A stretch of DNA of 64,000 bases, taken from NCBI RefSeq assembly GCF_900111835.1, contig NZ_FOJP01000009.1, positions 124,001 to 188,000 of the forward strand, written 5' to 3'. This DNA is from Metapseudomonas otitidis (GTDB lineage: Bacteria > Pseudomonadota > Gammaproteobacteria > Pseudomonadales > Pseudomonadaceae). Below are positions 50,656 through 59,100 of this stretch, piece after piece. Below the pieces are notes generated by a model, which had not been told where the DNA came from, searched no databases, and was given only the letters and a program-made list of their open reading frames with translations. Position 1 is the stretch's first letter. Each line of letters begins with the position of its first letter. A program made the position numbers and the translations under genes.

Positions 50656-51507
50656 TCAGCTGCCGCGGACGGCCTGTTCGAGCTCGCTGAAGCTCGGGCG
50701 GTGCGCCGGGAACAGGACCTTGCGCCCGAACTCGACAGCCAGGGACGGCGGCATCCCCGACGCGGAAGCCACCAGGGTGGCCTTGATGGCCTCGTACAGG
50801 TTCAGCTCTTCCTTCGCGTCGTGCTCAAGGCTGACCGCCAGCGGACCGAAGAAGCCGTACGCCGCGAGAATACCGAGGAAGGTCCCCACCAGGGCCGCCG
50901 CCACGTGCTTACCGAGTTCTGCCTGGGCAACCTGCCCCAACAACGCCATGGTCACCACGATGCCGAGCACCGCCGCCACGATGCCGAAGCCCGGGAGGCC
51001 GTCGGCGATCCGGTTGACAGCATGGGCCGGATGCTCCAGCTCTTCCTTGAGGCTGTTCAGTTCCATGTCGAATAGGCCTTCCAGCTCGTGGGGCGCCATG
51101 TTCCCGGAAGACATGATGCGCAGGTAGTCGCTGATGTAGGCCACCATCCCCGCATCCTTGAGGATGGCCGGGTACTTGCTGAAGATCGGGCTCGCGTTGG
51201 GGTCTTCGATGTCGGCCTCGATGGCCATCATCCCTTCACGGCGGCTCTTGTTGAGGATTTCGTAGAGCAGGCGCAACACTTCGAGGTAGAACGCATGGGT
51301 GAAGCGCGAGCTGAACATCTTCAGCGACTTCTTCAGCACGTGCATGAAGGTGCTGCCAGGGTTGGCCTGGAGGAAAGCCCCCAGCGCCGCACCGCCGATG
51401 ATCAGCACCTCGAACGGCTGGATCAACGCGGCGATCTGGCCGTGTGAAAGGACATAGCCACCGAGCACGGCGGCGAAGACGACGATGATGCCGATTATCT
51501 TTGCCAT
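50656..51507 (-). CDS. motA: Flagellar stator protein MotA
   Basis: 283 aa with four membrane helices: two near the N-terminus (~2-50) and two in the second half (~170-220), with the cytoplasmic charged loop between. The proline-containing LPGFGIVAAVLGIVVTM segment is typical. It forms the ring around MotB that turns the rotor. The upstream region has a FliA-like promoter. The ribosome site is weak. Confidence 0.96.
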   Translation of the reverse strand: MAKIIGIIVVFAAVLGGYVLSHGQIAALIQPFEVLIIGGAALGAFLQANPGSTFMHVLKKSLKMFSSRFTHAFYLEVLRLLYEILNKSRREGMMAIEADIEDPNASPIFSKYPAILKDAGMVAYISDYLRIMSSGNMAPHELEGLFDMELNSLKEELEHPAHAVNRIADGLPGFGIVAAVLGIVVTMALLGQVAQAELGKHVAAALVGTFLGILAAYGFFGPLAVSLEHDAKEELNLYEAIKATLVASASGMPPSLAVEFGRKVLFPAHRPSFSELEQAVRGS

Positions 51508-51560
51508 AGAGAGAAGGGAGTTTCCGGGTGAAAACAGGGCCGCGAATACAGCCCTTCTAA

Positions 51561-51587
51561 TTATCGGAACTTATGCGCCAGACTATA
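51561..51587 (-). promoter_or_regulatory. Candidate FliA (sigma-28) promoter of motAB
   Basis: The minus strand reads TATA, 15 bases, then TCCGATAA, against the consensus TAAA-N15-GCCGATAA (one mismatch per box). It lies about 55 bases before the motA start. Confidence 0.55.
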
Positions 51588-51624
51588 GCCAGTTAAGGCG
51601 AAAAGCCAGTTCGGCACAAACCTC

Positions 51625-53148
51625 ATGAAGACCTCAAAGCCCGTCCCCACAAGCCTCGAAGGCTGGATCAAGCAGCTCGACGGTGTTCGCCTGCCGATCC
51701 CTGCCGCCAGCCACGAGCGGGTGCGTCGGGCCCTGGGGGACAGCCGCCGTTCGTTGCGCGACATCGCCGACATGATCCAGGACAGCCCCGCCCTTGCCCT
51801 CAGCCTGATGCGCGAGGCGAACCGCACGGCGACAGCACTGGGCGGCCCGGCGGAAAGCCTCGAGGTAGCCCTGACCCGCCTCGGCCTGAAGCGCTCCGAA
51901 GAGTTGCTCAATCGCCTGCCCGCCGTTGCCGAACACGACATTCCCCTGCCCCTCCGCCAGATCCTGTTGATCAGTCAGCACGCATCCCAGCAGGCCAACG
52001 GCCTGTTCGCCGCCCGACTGGCCAGGCTGTGGCAGGAGATCCACTGGAACAGCCTGCTCTTCCTCTCGCCGCTCTGGCCGCTGCTGGCGCTCTATCCCGA
52101 GCTGTTCAGCGCCTGGGAAAAGCGCGTACTGGTGCGCGGCGAACCCGCCCGCAAGGTCGAGCGCGACCTGCTAGGCGTTCCCGTCCTGCGCCTGTGCCAG
52201 GCCCTTGCAGAGCATTGGCGACTGCCCGAGTGGATCACTGAAGGCTACCGCCTGCTGAATGCTCAGCAGAGAATGCTGGTCAAAGCACTGCACATTGCCC
52301 GCGACAACGAACATCCGCTGCACCAGCAACAGCTGCTGGATGCCGATACCGACCTGCGCCGCTGGCTGACCCAGCCCGCCAACACCGTGCTGCTGGCCAA
52401 CGGTCTGGCCATCTCGGCCCACAACTCCTGGACCTGCGACCACAGCCTGCGCTGGCAGCGCCTGACAGGGCTCTACATGCAACTGCCCCTGGCAGACGTG
52501 CAGCAGCTCGTCCACCAGCAGGCCGTGGAAAGCGCCCGCCACCACGCCACGCCCGAGCTCTGGCATCCGGCGCAAGGCCTCATCTGGCCGTGGGGCACCA
52601 GCCGCTGGCCGGCCGACGCGGCCAAACCGGCACCGCCGCCCCCGGCCGCCCTGCAGGAATGGCGCACCCTCTGCACCCAGCTGCTGCAAGAGCCGAGTAC
52701 CTTCGCCAATATCGTCCAGCTCACCGCCTGTGCCCGCGATGCGCTTGCCGCCTGCGGCATGCGCCGCAGCCTGCTCCTGCTGGTGGACAAGACCCAGACG
52801 CGCCTGATGGTCCAGCAGAGCGGCGGCCTGCCCAAGGAGGCAGCCGGCCTGCAGCTGGACCCGGCCCAGAGCCAGGTCCTCAAGCGCCTGCTTGCCCAGC
52901 CGGGTCAGCTGCGCCTGAGCCCGGAGAACGCGGCGCAGTACTCCGCCTTCATCCCCGGCAACCTCAAGGCCCTGTTCCCGGCCGATCACCTGTTGCTGCG
53001 CTCCGTGGCGGCCAATGGCCGGGTGGTGCTGCTGGTGGTCGCCGACCAGGGCGGCCAGCCGTTCTCCGACATCGGGTTGCAGGCCTTCGGAAAGACCATG
53101 CAATGCATCGAGCGCGCCCTGCTTGGCTTTGCCAGTCGCGGGCGCTGA
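51625..53148 (+). CDS. HDOD domain protein with C-terminal GAF-like region
   Basis: 507 aa. The N-terminal HDOD domain (~15-240) has the usual pattern LRDIADMIQDSPALALSLMREANR and later helices, but no metal HD pair. The C-terminal part (~345-500) alternates strands and helices as in GAF domains. HDOD proteins act as scaffolds in signalling, often linked to motility or c-di-GMP. It diverges from motAB and from memory equals PA4955. The ATG has no clear ribosome site. The function is not established. Confidence 0.8.
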   Translation: MKTSKPVPTSLEGWIKQLDGVRLPIPAASHERVRRALGDSRRSLRDIADMIQDSPALALSLMREANRTATALGGPAESLEVALTRLGLKRSEELLNRLPAVAEHDIPLPLRQILLISQHASQQANGLFAARLARLWQEIHWNSLLFLSPLWPLLALYPELFSAWEKRVLVRGEPARKVERDLLGVPVLRLCQALAEHWRLPEWITEGYRLLNAQQRMLVKALHIARDNEHPLHQQQLLDADTDLRRWLTQPANTVLLANGLAISAHNSWTCDHSLRWQRLTGLYMQLPLADVQQLVHQQAVESARHHATPELWHPAQGLIWPWGTSRWPADAAKPAPPPPAALQEWRTLCTQLLQEPSTFANIVQLTACARDALAACGMRRSLLLLVDKTQTRLMVQQSGGLPKEAAGLQLDPAQSQVLKRLLAQPGQLRLSPENAAQYSAFIPGNLKALFPADHLLLRSVAANGRVVLLVVADQGGQPFSDIGLQAFGKTMQCIERALLGFASRGR

Positions 53149-53194
53149 CCTTTCCGCTACAATCTCCCGCTTTCCGCCCTTACCGGAGCCCGTC

Positions 53195-54010
53195 ATGCCT
53201 GCCTTTGCCGGCCTGCCATTGGTCATCGAGCCCGCCGACCTGGCCGCACGCCTGGATGCCCCTGAACTGATCCTGGTGGACCTCACCAGCGCCGCTCGCT
53301 ATGCCGAGGGCCACATCCCCGGCGCCCGCTTCGTCGACCCCAAGCGCACCCAGTTGGGCCAGCCACCTGCCCCCGGCCTGCTGCCGGCCAAGGCTGACCT
53401 CGAGGCACTGTTCGGTGAACTGGGCCATCGTCCCGACGCGGTCTACGTGGTCTATGACGACGAAGGCGGCGGCTGGGCCGGGCGCTTCATCTGGTTGCTG
53501 GATGTGATCGGCCACCCGCATTACCACTACGTAGATGGTGGCCTGCATGCCTGGCTCGCCGACGGCCACGCCACATCCGGCGATACCCCCACACCCGCCG
53601 GCGGCCCGCTGCCCCTGGTGCTGCACGACGCCCCGACCGCCACCCGCGAGTACCTGCAGAGCCGCCTCGGCGCAGCCGACCTGGCGATCTGGGATGCCCG
53701 CAACCCCGCCGAGTACGCCGGCACCAAGGTGCTGGCTGCCAAGGGCGGACACATCCCCGGCGCGGTCAATTTCGAATGGACCGCCGGCATGGACCCGTCG
53801 CGCGCGCTGCGTATTCGCCGCGACATGCCTGAAATCCTCAACCGGCTGGGCATCACCCCCGACAAGGAAGTGATCACCCACTGCCAGACCCACCACCGCT
53901 CCGGCTTCACCTACCTGGTGGCCAAGGCGCTCGGCTACCCCCGCGTGAAGGGCTACGCCGGCTCCTGGTCGGAGTGGGGCAACCACCCGGACACGCCCGT
54001 CGAGGCCTGA
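53195..54010 (+). CDS. rhdA: Thiosulfate sulfurtransferase (rhodanese)
   Basis: 271 aa with two rhodanese domains. The second bears the active-site loop CQTHHR with Cys230; the first domain lacks a cysteine there, as expected. The same CQTHHR loop is known in RhdA of Azotobacter and P. aeruginosa. It transfers sulfane sulfur from thiosulfate to cyanide or thiol acceptors, relevant for cyanogenic pseudomonads. The start at MPAFAGLPL was preferred over a longer frame that overlaps the HDOD gene. psd follows after 24 bases. Confidence 0.95.
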   Translation: MPAFAGLPLVIEPADLAARLDAPELILVDLTSAARYAEGHIPGARFVDPKRTQLGQPPAPGLLPAKADLEALFGELGHRPDAVYVVYDDEGGGWAGRFIWLLDVIGHPHYHYVDGGLHAWLADGHATSGDTPTPAGGPLPLVLHDAPTATREYLQSRLGAADLAIWDARNPAEYAGTKVLAAKGGHIPGAVNFEWTAGMDPSRALRIRRDMPEILNRLGITPDKEVITHCQTHHRSGFTYLVAKALGYPRVKGYAGSWSEWGNHPDTPVEA

Positions 54011-54034
54011 GGCCCCGGAACCCAAGGAAAGACC

Positions 54035-54898
54035 ATGAAAGAACGCCTGTTCATCATCAGCCAGTACCTGCTTCCCCATCACCTGCTCTCGCGCCTGGCC
54101 GGGTGCGTGGCAGAATGCCGCATCCGCTGGTTCAAGAACGCCTTCACCGCCTGGTTCGCCCGCCGCTACCAGGTGAATATGAACGAAGCGCTGGTCGAGG
54201 ACCTCACCGCCTACGAGCATTTCAACGCCTTCTTCACCCGCGCACTCAAGGACGGCGCCCGCCCGCTGGACAGCACCCCCGGCGCCATCCTCTGCCCCGC
54301 CGACGGCGCGGTCAGCCAGCTCGGCCCGATTGAGCACGGCCGCATCTTCCAGGCCAAGGGCCACAGCTTCAGCGTGCTGGAGCTGCTGGGCGGCGATGCC
54401 GAACGCGCTGCGCCCTTCATGGGCGGTGACTTCGCCACCATCTACCTGTCGCCCCGCGACTACCACCGCGTGCACGCCCCGCTGGCCGGCACCCTCCGCG
54501 AAATGGTCTACGTGCCGGGGCGCCTGTTCTCTGTGAACCAGAGCACCGCCGAGAACGTGCCGGAGCTGTTCGCCCGCAACGAGCGCGTGGTCTGCCTGTT
54601 CGACACCGAGCGCGGGCCGATGGCCGTGGTACTGGTGGGCGCGATGATCGTCGCCTCCATCGAAACCGTCTGGGCCGGCCTGGTGACACCGCCCAAGCGT
54701 GAACTCAAGACCTTCCGCTACGACGAAGCCGCACGCGCCCCGATCAGCCTGGAGAAAGGCGCCGAACTGGGTCGCTTCAAGCTCGGCTCCACCGCCATCG
54801 TGCTCTTCGGGCCCGAGCAGATCCGCTGGGCCGAAGGCCTGGCCGCCGGTAGCGCGGTGAGCATGGGCCAGCTCCTGGCACTGCCGAAGGAAGCCTGA
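54035..54898 (+). CDS. psd: Phosphatidylserine decarboxylase proenzyme
   Basis: 287 aa. The self-cleavage site LGST (250-253) would split at Gly251-Ser252 to form a short alpha chain with an N-terminal pyruvoyl group. The catalytic histidine region DYHRVHAP is present. It makes phosphatidylethanolamine at the inner membrane. It lies 24 bases after rhdA on the same strand. The ATG follows AAGGAAAG. Confidence 0.97.
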   Translation: MKERLFIISQYLLPHHLLSRLAGCVAECRIRWFKNAFTAWFARRYQVNMNEALVEDLTAYEHFNAFFTRALKDGARPLDSTPGAILCPADGAVSQLGPIEHGRIFQAKGHSFSVLELLGGDAERAAPFMGGDFATIYLSPRDYHRVHAPLAGTLREMVYVPGRLFSVNQSTAENVPELFARNERVVCLFDTERGPMAVVLVGAMIVASIETVWAGLVTPPKRELKTFRYDEAARAPISLEKGAELGRFKLGSTAIVLFGPEQIRWAEGLAAGSAVSMGQLLALPKEA

Positions 54899-54910
54899 CC
54901 GCAAGGCCCT

Positions 54911-54952
54911 GGGACGTTGAACGCGCGGCCACCCGGCCAGGTCCAACGTCCC
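54911..54952. repeat. Nested hairpin after psd
   Basis: A perfect 9-bp outer stem GGGACGTTG / CAACGTCCC encloses an inner GGCC-ACCC-GGCC. It is 12 bases past the psd stop and has no T-run. It may be a Rho-assisted terminator or processing hairpin. The remaining bases to 55090 show no clear promoter. Confidence 0.4.
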
Positions 54953-55090
54953 ATAAGCCCGCTCGACACGCCTGTCCGCGCGATACCGCCACCGGCCTCT
55001 CGTTAGGCTGCGGCGACCCGATGATGCTGCTAGAGTGCGAGAGACCGTTCCCACACGCCTGGCCCGTTGCTGTTGGAGTACCCGAGTTAC

Positions 55091-56905
55091 ATGGACAAGC
55101 AGAGTCCCCACCTGTTATTGCGTGTTCCGACTCCGAGCAAGCAGAGCCTGTCCCTCTGTGAAGCTACGCCCCGCGATATCAAGCGCTGGATCTCACTGCT
55201 GCCCAAGGCCAACATCGGCGAGACTGCCCGTCAGCTCTACCAGGCGCTGGTGGAGCTGAACCAGCTCATCACCCCCAGCGACAACCGCCTGCACCTGCTG
55301 GAACTGATCCGCCCCGAGGTGTACTTCGTCTGCCAGCACCTCGAACGCCACTTCCTCAACCAGGCCATCGTCCTCGACGAACGTCCGCGCAAGGTGGCCA
55401 ACCTGTGCCAGGCCCTGCAGAACCACCTGGCCATCGGCTACAAGCAGATAGTCGTGCAGGAAGCCCAGCGCCAGGCCCGTGACGGCCAGCAACTGCTGAC
55501 CATCGCCCTGCAGCGCGCCATGCACAGCCTCAACTCCGCCCTCATCCGCGCCAGCCAGCTGTACTGCCCGGTGCCGGAAGGCCTGTGGCTGGAACTGCAC
55601 CAGCTCTACCAACTGGCTAGCAGCCGGCAGGTTCACCGCGTCGTCGTGCGCGACGGCCTAGCCCGCCACACCGAAGGCCTGAGCGTCGAACAGAACTACC
55701 TGGTCGCCCTGCTGCTGGGCTGCGCCCGCTGCAACCAGATGCGCCAGAACAACATCGCAAAGCTCGCCGAAGTGCTGGAGCCCTGGAGCGCACTGGTCCG
55801 CCTGCAAGGCGCCGAACTGGCCTCCAGCCTGTTCGCCGTCGCGCCGCAGGTCGACGGTCCGCCCCGCTACAAATCGCTGTTCCAGGCCAGTGAAATGGCA
55901 GGCCTGCTGGGCATCGACCCGCTGCCGCTGGTAGATGCGATCAAGCACTACCTGACCCTCGCCACCGAAGACCGCGCCCAGGCGCGTCTGCTGGTACCGG
56001 AAGGCATCAGCGTCGACCTCCTGCAGCACCTCAGCTCCGCCTGGGGCGACATCTCCGAGCGCACCTTCCAGCGCACGCCCGGGCGCGGCGCGCTGACCCT
56101 CTGCATCGGCATGAGCGCCCTGCACTTCTTCCTCTCCGGCAAGCAGCCGTTCGGCGCGATCCTGAAGATCAAGGAAGCTGGCCAAGCGGTCTTCAAGCCG
56201 ATCAACAAGGACGAAGGTGACGTCTGGAACACCGCCTTCGACGCCCAGCCGCAGAACTGGGACGAAGGCCTGCCCTACGAGGAAATCCAGTACAGCAAGC
56301 CGGTCACGCCCGGCGATACCAGCCCCCAGCCAGAGCCCCCGGCCAGCGGCGAGAACTACCCGACCTTCGAACTGACCATCGTCAACCACAGCCCCGGCGG
56401 CTACTGCCTCAGCTGGCCCAAGGAAGTCCCCAGCCAGCTCCAGGCCGGCGAACTGCTCGGCGTGCAGGACGCCCCCAGCCAGGGCTGGAGTGTCGCCGTG
56501 GTGCGCTGGATCCGCCAGGTACGTGGCGGCGGCACCCAGATGGGCATCGAGCTGATCGCTCCCCACGCCCAGCCGTGCGGCCTGCAGCTGCTGCGCAAGG
56601 CCGACCAGCACAGCCAGTACCTGCGGGCACTGCTGCTCCCCGAGATCTCGGCCATCTCCCGCCCGGCGACCCTGATCACGCCGCGCCTGCCGTTCCAGGA
56701 AGGCAACAAGGTGCAGATCAACATCCACGGCGACGAACGCCGTGCCGTCCTCACCAGCCGACAGACCTCGACCGGCAGCTTCAGCCAATTCGAATACCGT
56801 CCGTTCGAGCAGCCGACGGAGCAGCACGGGAAGCCTGTCACAGCTTCGGGAGAGCGCGGATCGGGTGGGGACGAAGACTTTGACTCGCTCTGGAAGTCGC
56901 TGTAG
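55091..56905 (+). CDS. PilZ-like domain protein upstream of fimX, unknown function
   Basis: 604 aa. Residues 1-390 are mostly helical and match no family I recognise. After a Pro-rich linker (~405-420) comes a PilZ-like barrel (~424-550) containing NHSPGG (432-437), which fits the c-di-GMP motif (D/N)xSxxG. The usual RxxxR is not found just before it; an RTPGR occurs at 328-332, about 100 residues upstream. It is likely PA4958 (from memory). Its place 63 bases before fimX suggests a role in c-di-GMP or type IV pilus control. The ATG at 55091 was preferred over a TTG at 55067; GGAG is 13 bases upstream. Confidence 0.72.
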   Translation: MDKQSPHLLLRVPTPSKQSLSLCEATPRDIKRWISLLPKANIGETARQLYQALVELNQLITPSDNRLHLLELIRPEVYFVCQHLERHFLNQAIVLDERPRKVANLCQALQNHLAIGYKQIVVQEAQRQARDGQQLLTIALQRAMHSLNSALIRASQLYCPVPEGLWLELHQLYQLASSRQVHRVVVRDGLARHTEGLSVEQNYLVALLLGCARCNQMRQNNIAKLAEVLEPWSALVRLQGAELASSLFAVAPQVDGPPRYKSLFQASEMAGLLGIDPLPLVDAIKHYLTLATEDRAQARLLVPEGISVDLLQHLSSAWGDISERTFQRTPGRGALTLCIGMSALHFFLSGKQPFGAILKIKEAGQAVFKPINKDEGDVWNTAFDAQPQNWDEGLPYEEIQYSKPVTPGDTSPQPEPPASGENYPTFELTIVNHSPGGYCLSWPKEVPSQLQAGELLGVQDAPSQGWSVAVVRWIRQVRGGGTQMGIELIAPHAQPCGLQLLRKADQHSQYLRALLLPEISAISRPATLITPRLPFQEGNKVQINIHGDERRAVLTSRQTSTGSFSQFEYRPFEQPTEQHGKPVTASGERGSGGDEDFDSLWKSL

Positions 56906-56968
56906 ATTCCCCAGCCACTCCCATTTGTCGCCATTTAGCGCCCGTTCGGCGCGGTCTAAGCACACGCC

Positions 56969-59038
56969 ATGGCAATCGAGAAGAAAACCATCCGTCTGCT
57001 GATCCTGGAAGACTCGCAGAACGAAGCCGAGCGCCTGGTCAGCCTTTTCCGTAACGCCGGACGCGCCACCCGCGTCCATCGCCTGGTGTCCAGCGAAGAC
57101 CTCGCCGAAGCCCTCCAGCAGACCTGGGACCTGCTCATCGCAGCCCCCGAGAGCGAGAACCTCTCCCCCGGCGAAGCCCTCGGCGCGATCCGCCGTCAGT
57201 CCAAGGACATCCCCTTCATCCAGCTGGTGCAGGACAACGACCCGGACCTCGTCACCGAAGCCCTGGCCCTCGGCGCCCAGGATGCGGTGCCCCAGGGCGA
57301 GGATGAGCGCCTGGTGCTGGTGGCCAATCGCGAACTGGCCAACCTCGAGGAACGTCGCGCCCGCCGCGCCGCCGAGGTGAGCCTGCGCGAAGCCGAGAAG
57401 CGCTGCCAGCTGCTGCTGGACAGCTCCGTGGACGCCATCACCTACGTCCACGACGGCATGCACATCTATGCCAACCGCGCCTACGTCGAGATGTTCGGCT
57501 ATGAAGATGCCGACGAACTCGAAGGCATGCCGATGATCGACCTGATCACCGGCGACGACCAGGCCGCGTTCAAGGACTTCCTCAAGAACTACCGAGACGG
57601 CGAAGGCAACAGCGAACTCACCTGCTCCGGCTGCAAGGTCGACGGCCAGGCGTTCCAGGCCCGCATGAGCTTCTCCCCCGCCACATACGATGGTGAGCCC
57701 TGCATCCAGGTGGTGATCCGCGCTGAAGTCGCCAGCGCCGAACTGGAAGAGAAGCTGCGCGAGATCAGCAGCCAGGACCTGGTCACCGGCCTGTTCAACC
57801 GCAACCACTTCACCGAGCTGATGGATGCCGCCGCCGAGCGCGCCGTCAACGCCGGGCAGCCCGCGAGCCTCGCCTACATCCGTGTCGACCGCTACTCCGC
57901 CCTGCAGGCGGACATCGGCATCGGCGGCAGCGACCTGGTGCTGACCGACCTGGCCAACCTGCTGCGCACCCACTTCCCCGCCGACGCCCAGCTCGCCCGC
58001 TTCAGCGACGACGTCTTCAGCGTGCTTCAACCCGGCCTCAACCCGGAGCAGGCTCGCGATGGCCTCCAGGCCTTGCGCAAGAAGGTCGAAGGCCACCTGT
58101 TCGACGTGAGCGGCCGCACCGCCCAGCTGACCCTGTCCATCGGCGTCGCCGGCCTCAACGAGACCACGCCACGGGCGGAAGAAGTCATCGACCGCGCCCA
58201 CCGGTGTGCCGACGAGATCACCGACGGCAACGACGTGCGCCTGTACGACCCCGCCAGCGAACTGGCCGCCGCCGCCAGCCGCGGCAACCTGGTGGCCATG
58301 GTCCAGCAGGCGCTGGAAACCAACAGCTTCCGCCTGCTGTTCCAGCCCATCATCAGCCTGCGTGGCGACAGCCACGAGCACTACGAAGTGCTGCTGCGCC
58401 TGCTCAGCCCCCAGGGCGAGGAAGTGCCGCCGGCCGAGTTCCTCGGCGCCGCGCGGGAAGCCGGCCTGGCCGAGAAGATCGACCGCTGGGTGATCCTCAA
58501 CTCGGTCAAGCTGCTGTCCGAGCACCGCGCCAAGGGTCACAGCACCCGCCTGTTCGTGCACCTGTCCGGCTCCAGCCTGCAGGACCAGACCCTGCTCCCC
58601 TGGCTGAGCGTCGCCCTCAAGGCCGCGCGCCTGCCTTCCGACGCGCTGATCTTCCAGTTCAGCGAGCCCGACGCCATCGCCTACCTGAAGCAGGCCAAGG
58701 CCCTTACCCAGGGTCTGGCAGAGCTGCACTGCAAGGTGGCGCTAAGCCAGTTCGGCTGTGCGCTGAACCCCTTCAACACCCTCAAGCACCTGAACATCGA
58801 CTTCGTGAAGGTCGACGGCTCCTTCACCCAGGACCTGGGCAAGGCCGAGAACCAGGAAGCGCTGAAGACCCTGCTGGCCAGCCTGCACGCCCAGGCCAAG
58901 CTGACCATCGTGCCCTTCGTCGAGAGCGCCAGCGTGCTGGCCACCCTCTGGCAGGCCGGGGTCAACTACATCCAGGGCTACTACCTGCAGGGCCCCAGCC
59001 AGTCGATGGACTACGACTTCTCCTCTGGAGACGAGTAA
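56969..59038 (+). CDS. fimX: FimX, c-di-GMP receptor for type IV pilus assembly
   Basis: 689 aa (P. aeruginosa FimX about 691). The order is a receiver-like REC domain (~8-120) without clear phospho-acceptor chemistry, a PAS domain (~140-250), a degenerate GGDEF (SDDVF at 346-350) and a degenerate EAL (EVL at 473-475). As in the known protein, it should bind c-di-GMP through the EAL fold rather than make or cut it, and act at the cell pole on twitching motility. It ends at a strong terminator shared with serB. Confidence 0.94.
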   Translation: MAIEKKTIRLLILEDSQNEAERLVSLFRNAGRATRVHRLVSSEDLAEALQQTWDLLIAAPESENLSPGEALGAIRRQSKDIPFIQLVQDNDPDLVTEALALGAQDAVPQGEDERLVLVANRELANLEERRARRAAEVSLREAEKRCQLLLDSSVDAITYVHDGMHIYANRAYVEMFGYEDADELEGMPMIDLITGDDQAAFKDFLKNYRDGEGNSELTCSGCKVDGQAFQARMSFSPATYDGEPCIQVVIRAEVASAELEEKLREISSQDLVTGLFNRNHFTELMDAAAERAVNAGQPASLAYIRVDRYSALQADIGIGGSDLVLTDLANLLRTHFPADAQLARFSDDVFSVLQPGLNPEQARDGLQALRKKVEGHLFDVSGRTAQLTLSIGVAGLNETTPRAEEVIDRAHRCADEITDGNDVRLYDPASELAAAASRGNLVAMVQQALETNSFRLLFQPIISLRGDSHEHYEVLLRLLSPQGEEVPPAEFLGAAREAGLAEKIDRWVILNSVKLLSEHRAKGHSTRLFVHLSGSSLQDQTLLPWLSVALKAARLPSDALIFQFSEPDAIAYLKQAKALTQGLAELHCKVALSQFGCALNPFNTLKHLNIDFVKVDGSFTQDLGKAENQEALKTLLASLHAQAKLTIVPFVESASVLATLWQAGVNYIQGYYLQGPSQSMDYDFSSGDE

Positions 59039-59055
59039 GCCTTCAGCCACACACG

Positions 59056-59081
59056 AAAAAGCCGCCCTCGGGCGGCTTTTT
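59056..59081. terminator. Bidirectional terminator between fimX and serB
   Basis: AAAAAGCCGCC-CTCG-GGCGGCTTTTT, an 11-bp stem with a tetraloop and A/T ends on both sides. Confidence 0.9.
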
Positions 59082-59100
59082 CATGCCTGGATAGCGAGGC

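Noticed and set aside
53015-53194. N-terminal extension of the rhodanese gene
   Set aside because: It overlaps the end of the HDOD gene in another frame; RhdA is 271 aa, matching the start at 53195.
55658-58729. A 1023-codon minus-strand ORF across the PilZ-like gene and fimX
   Set aside because: Antisense shadow of two well-supported genes, with no recognisable domain.
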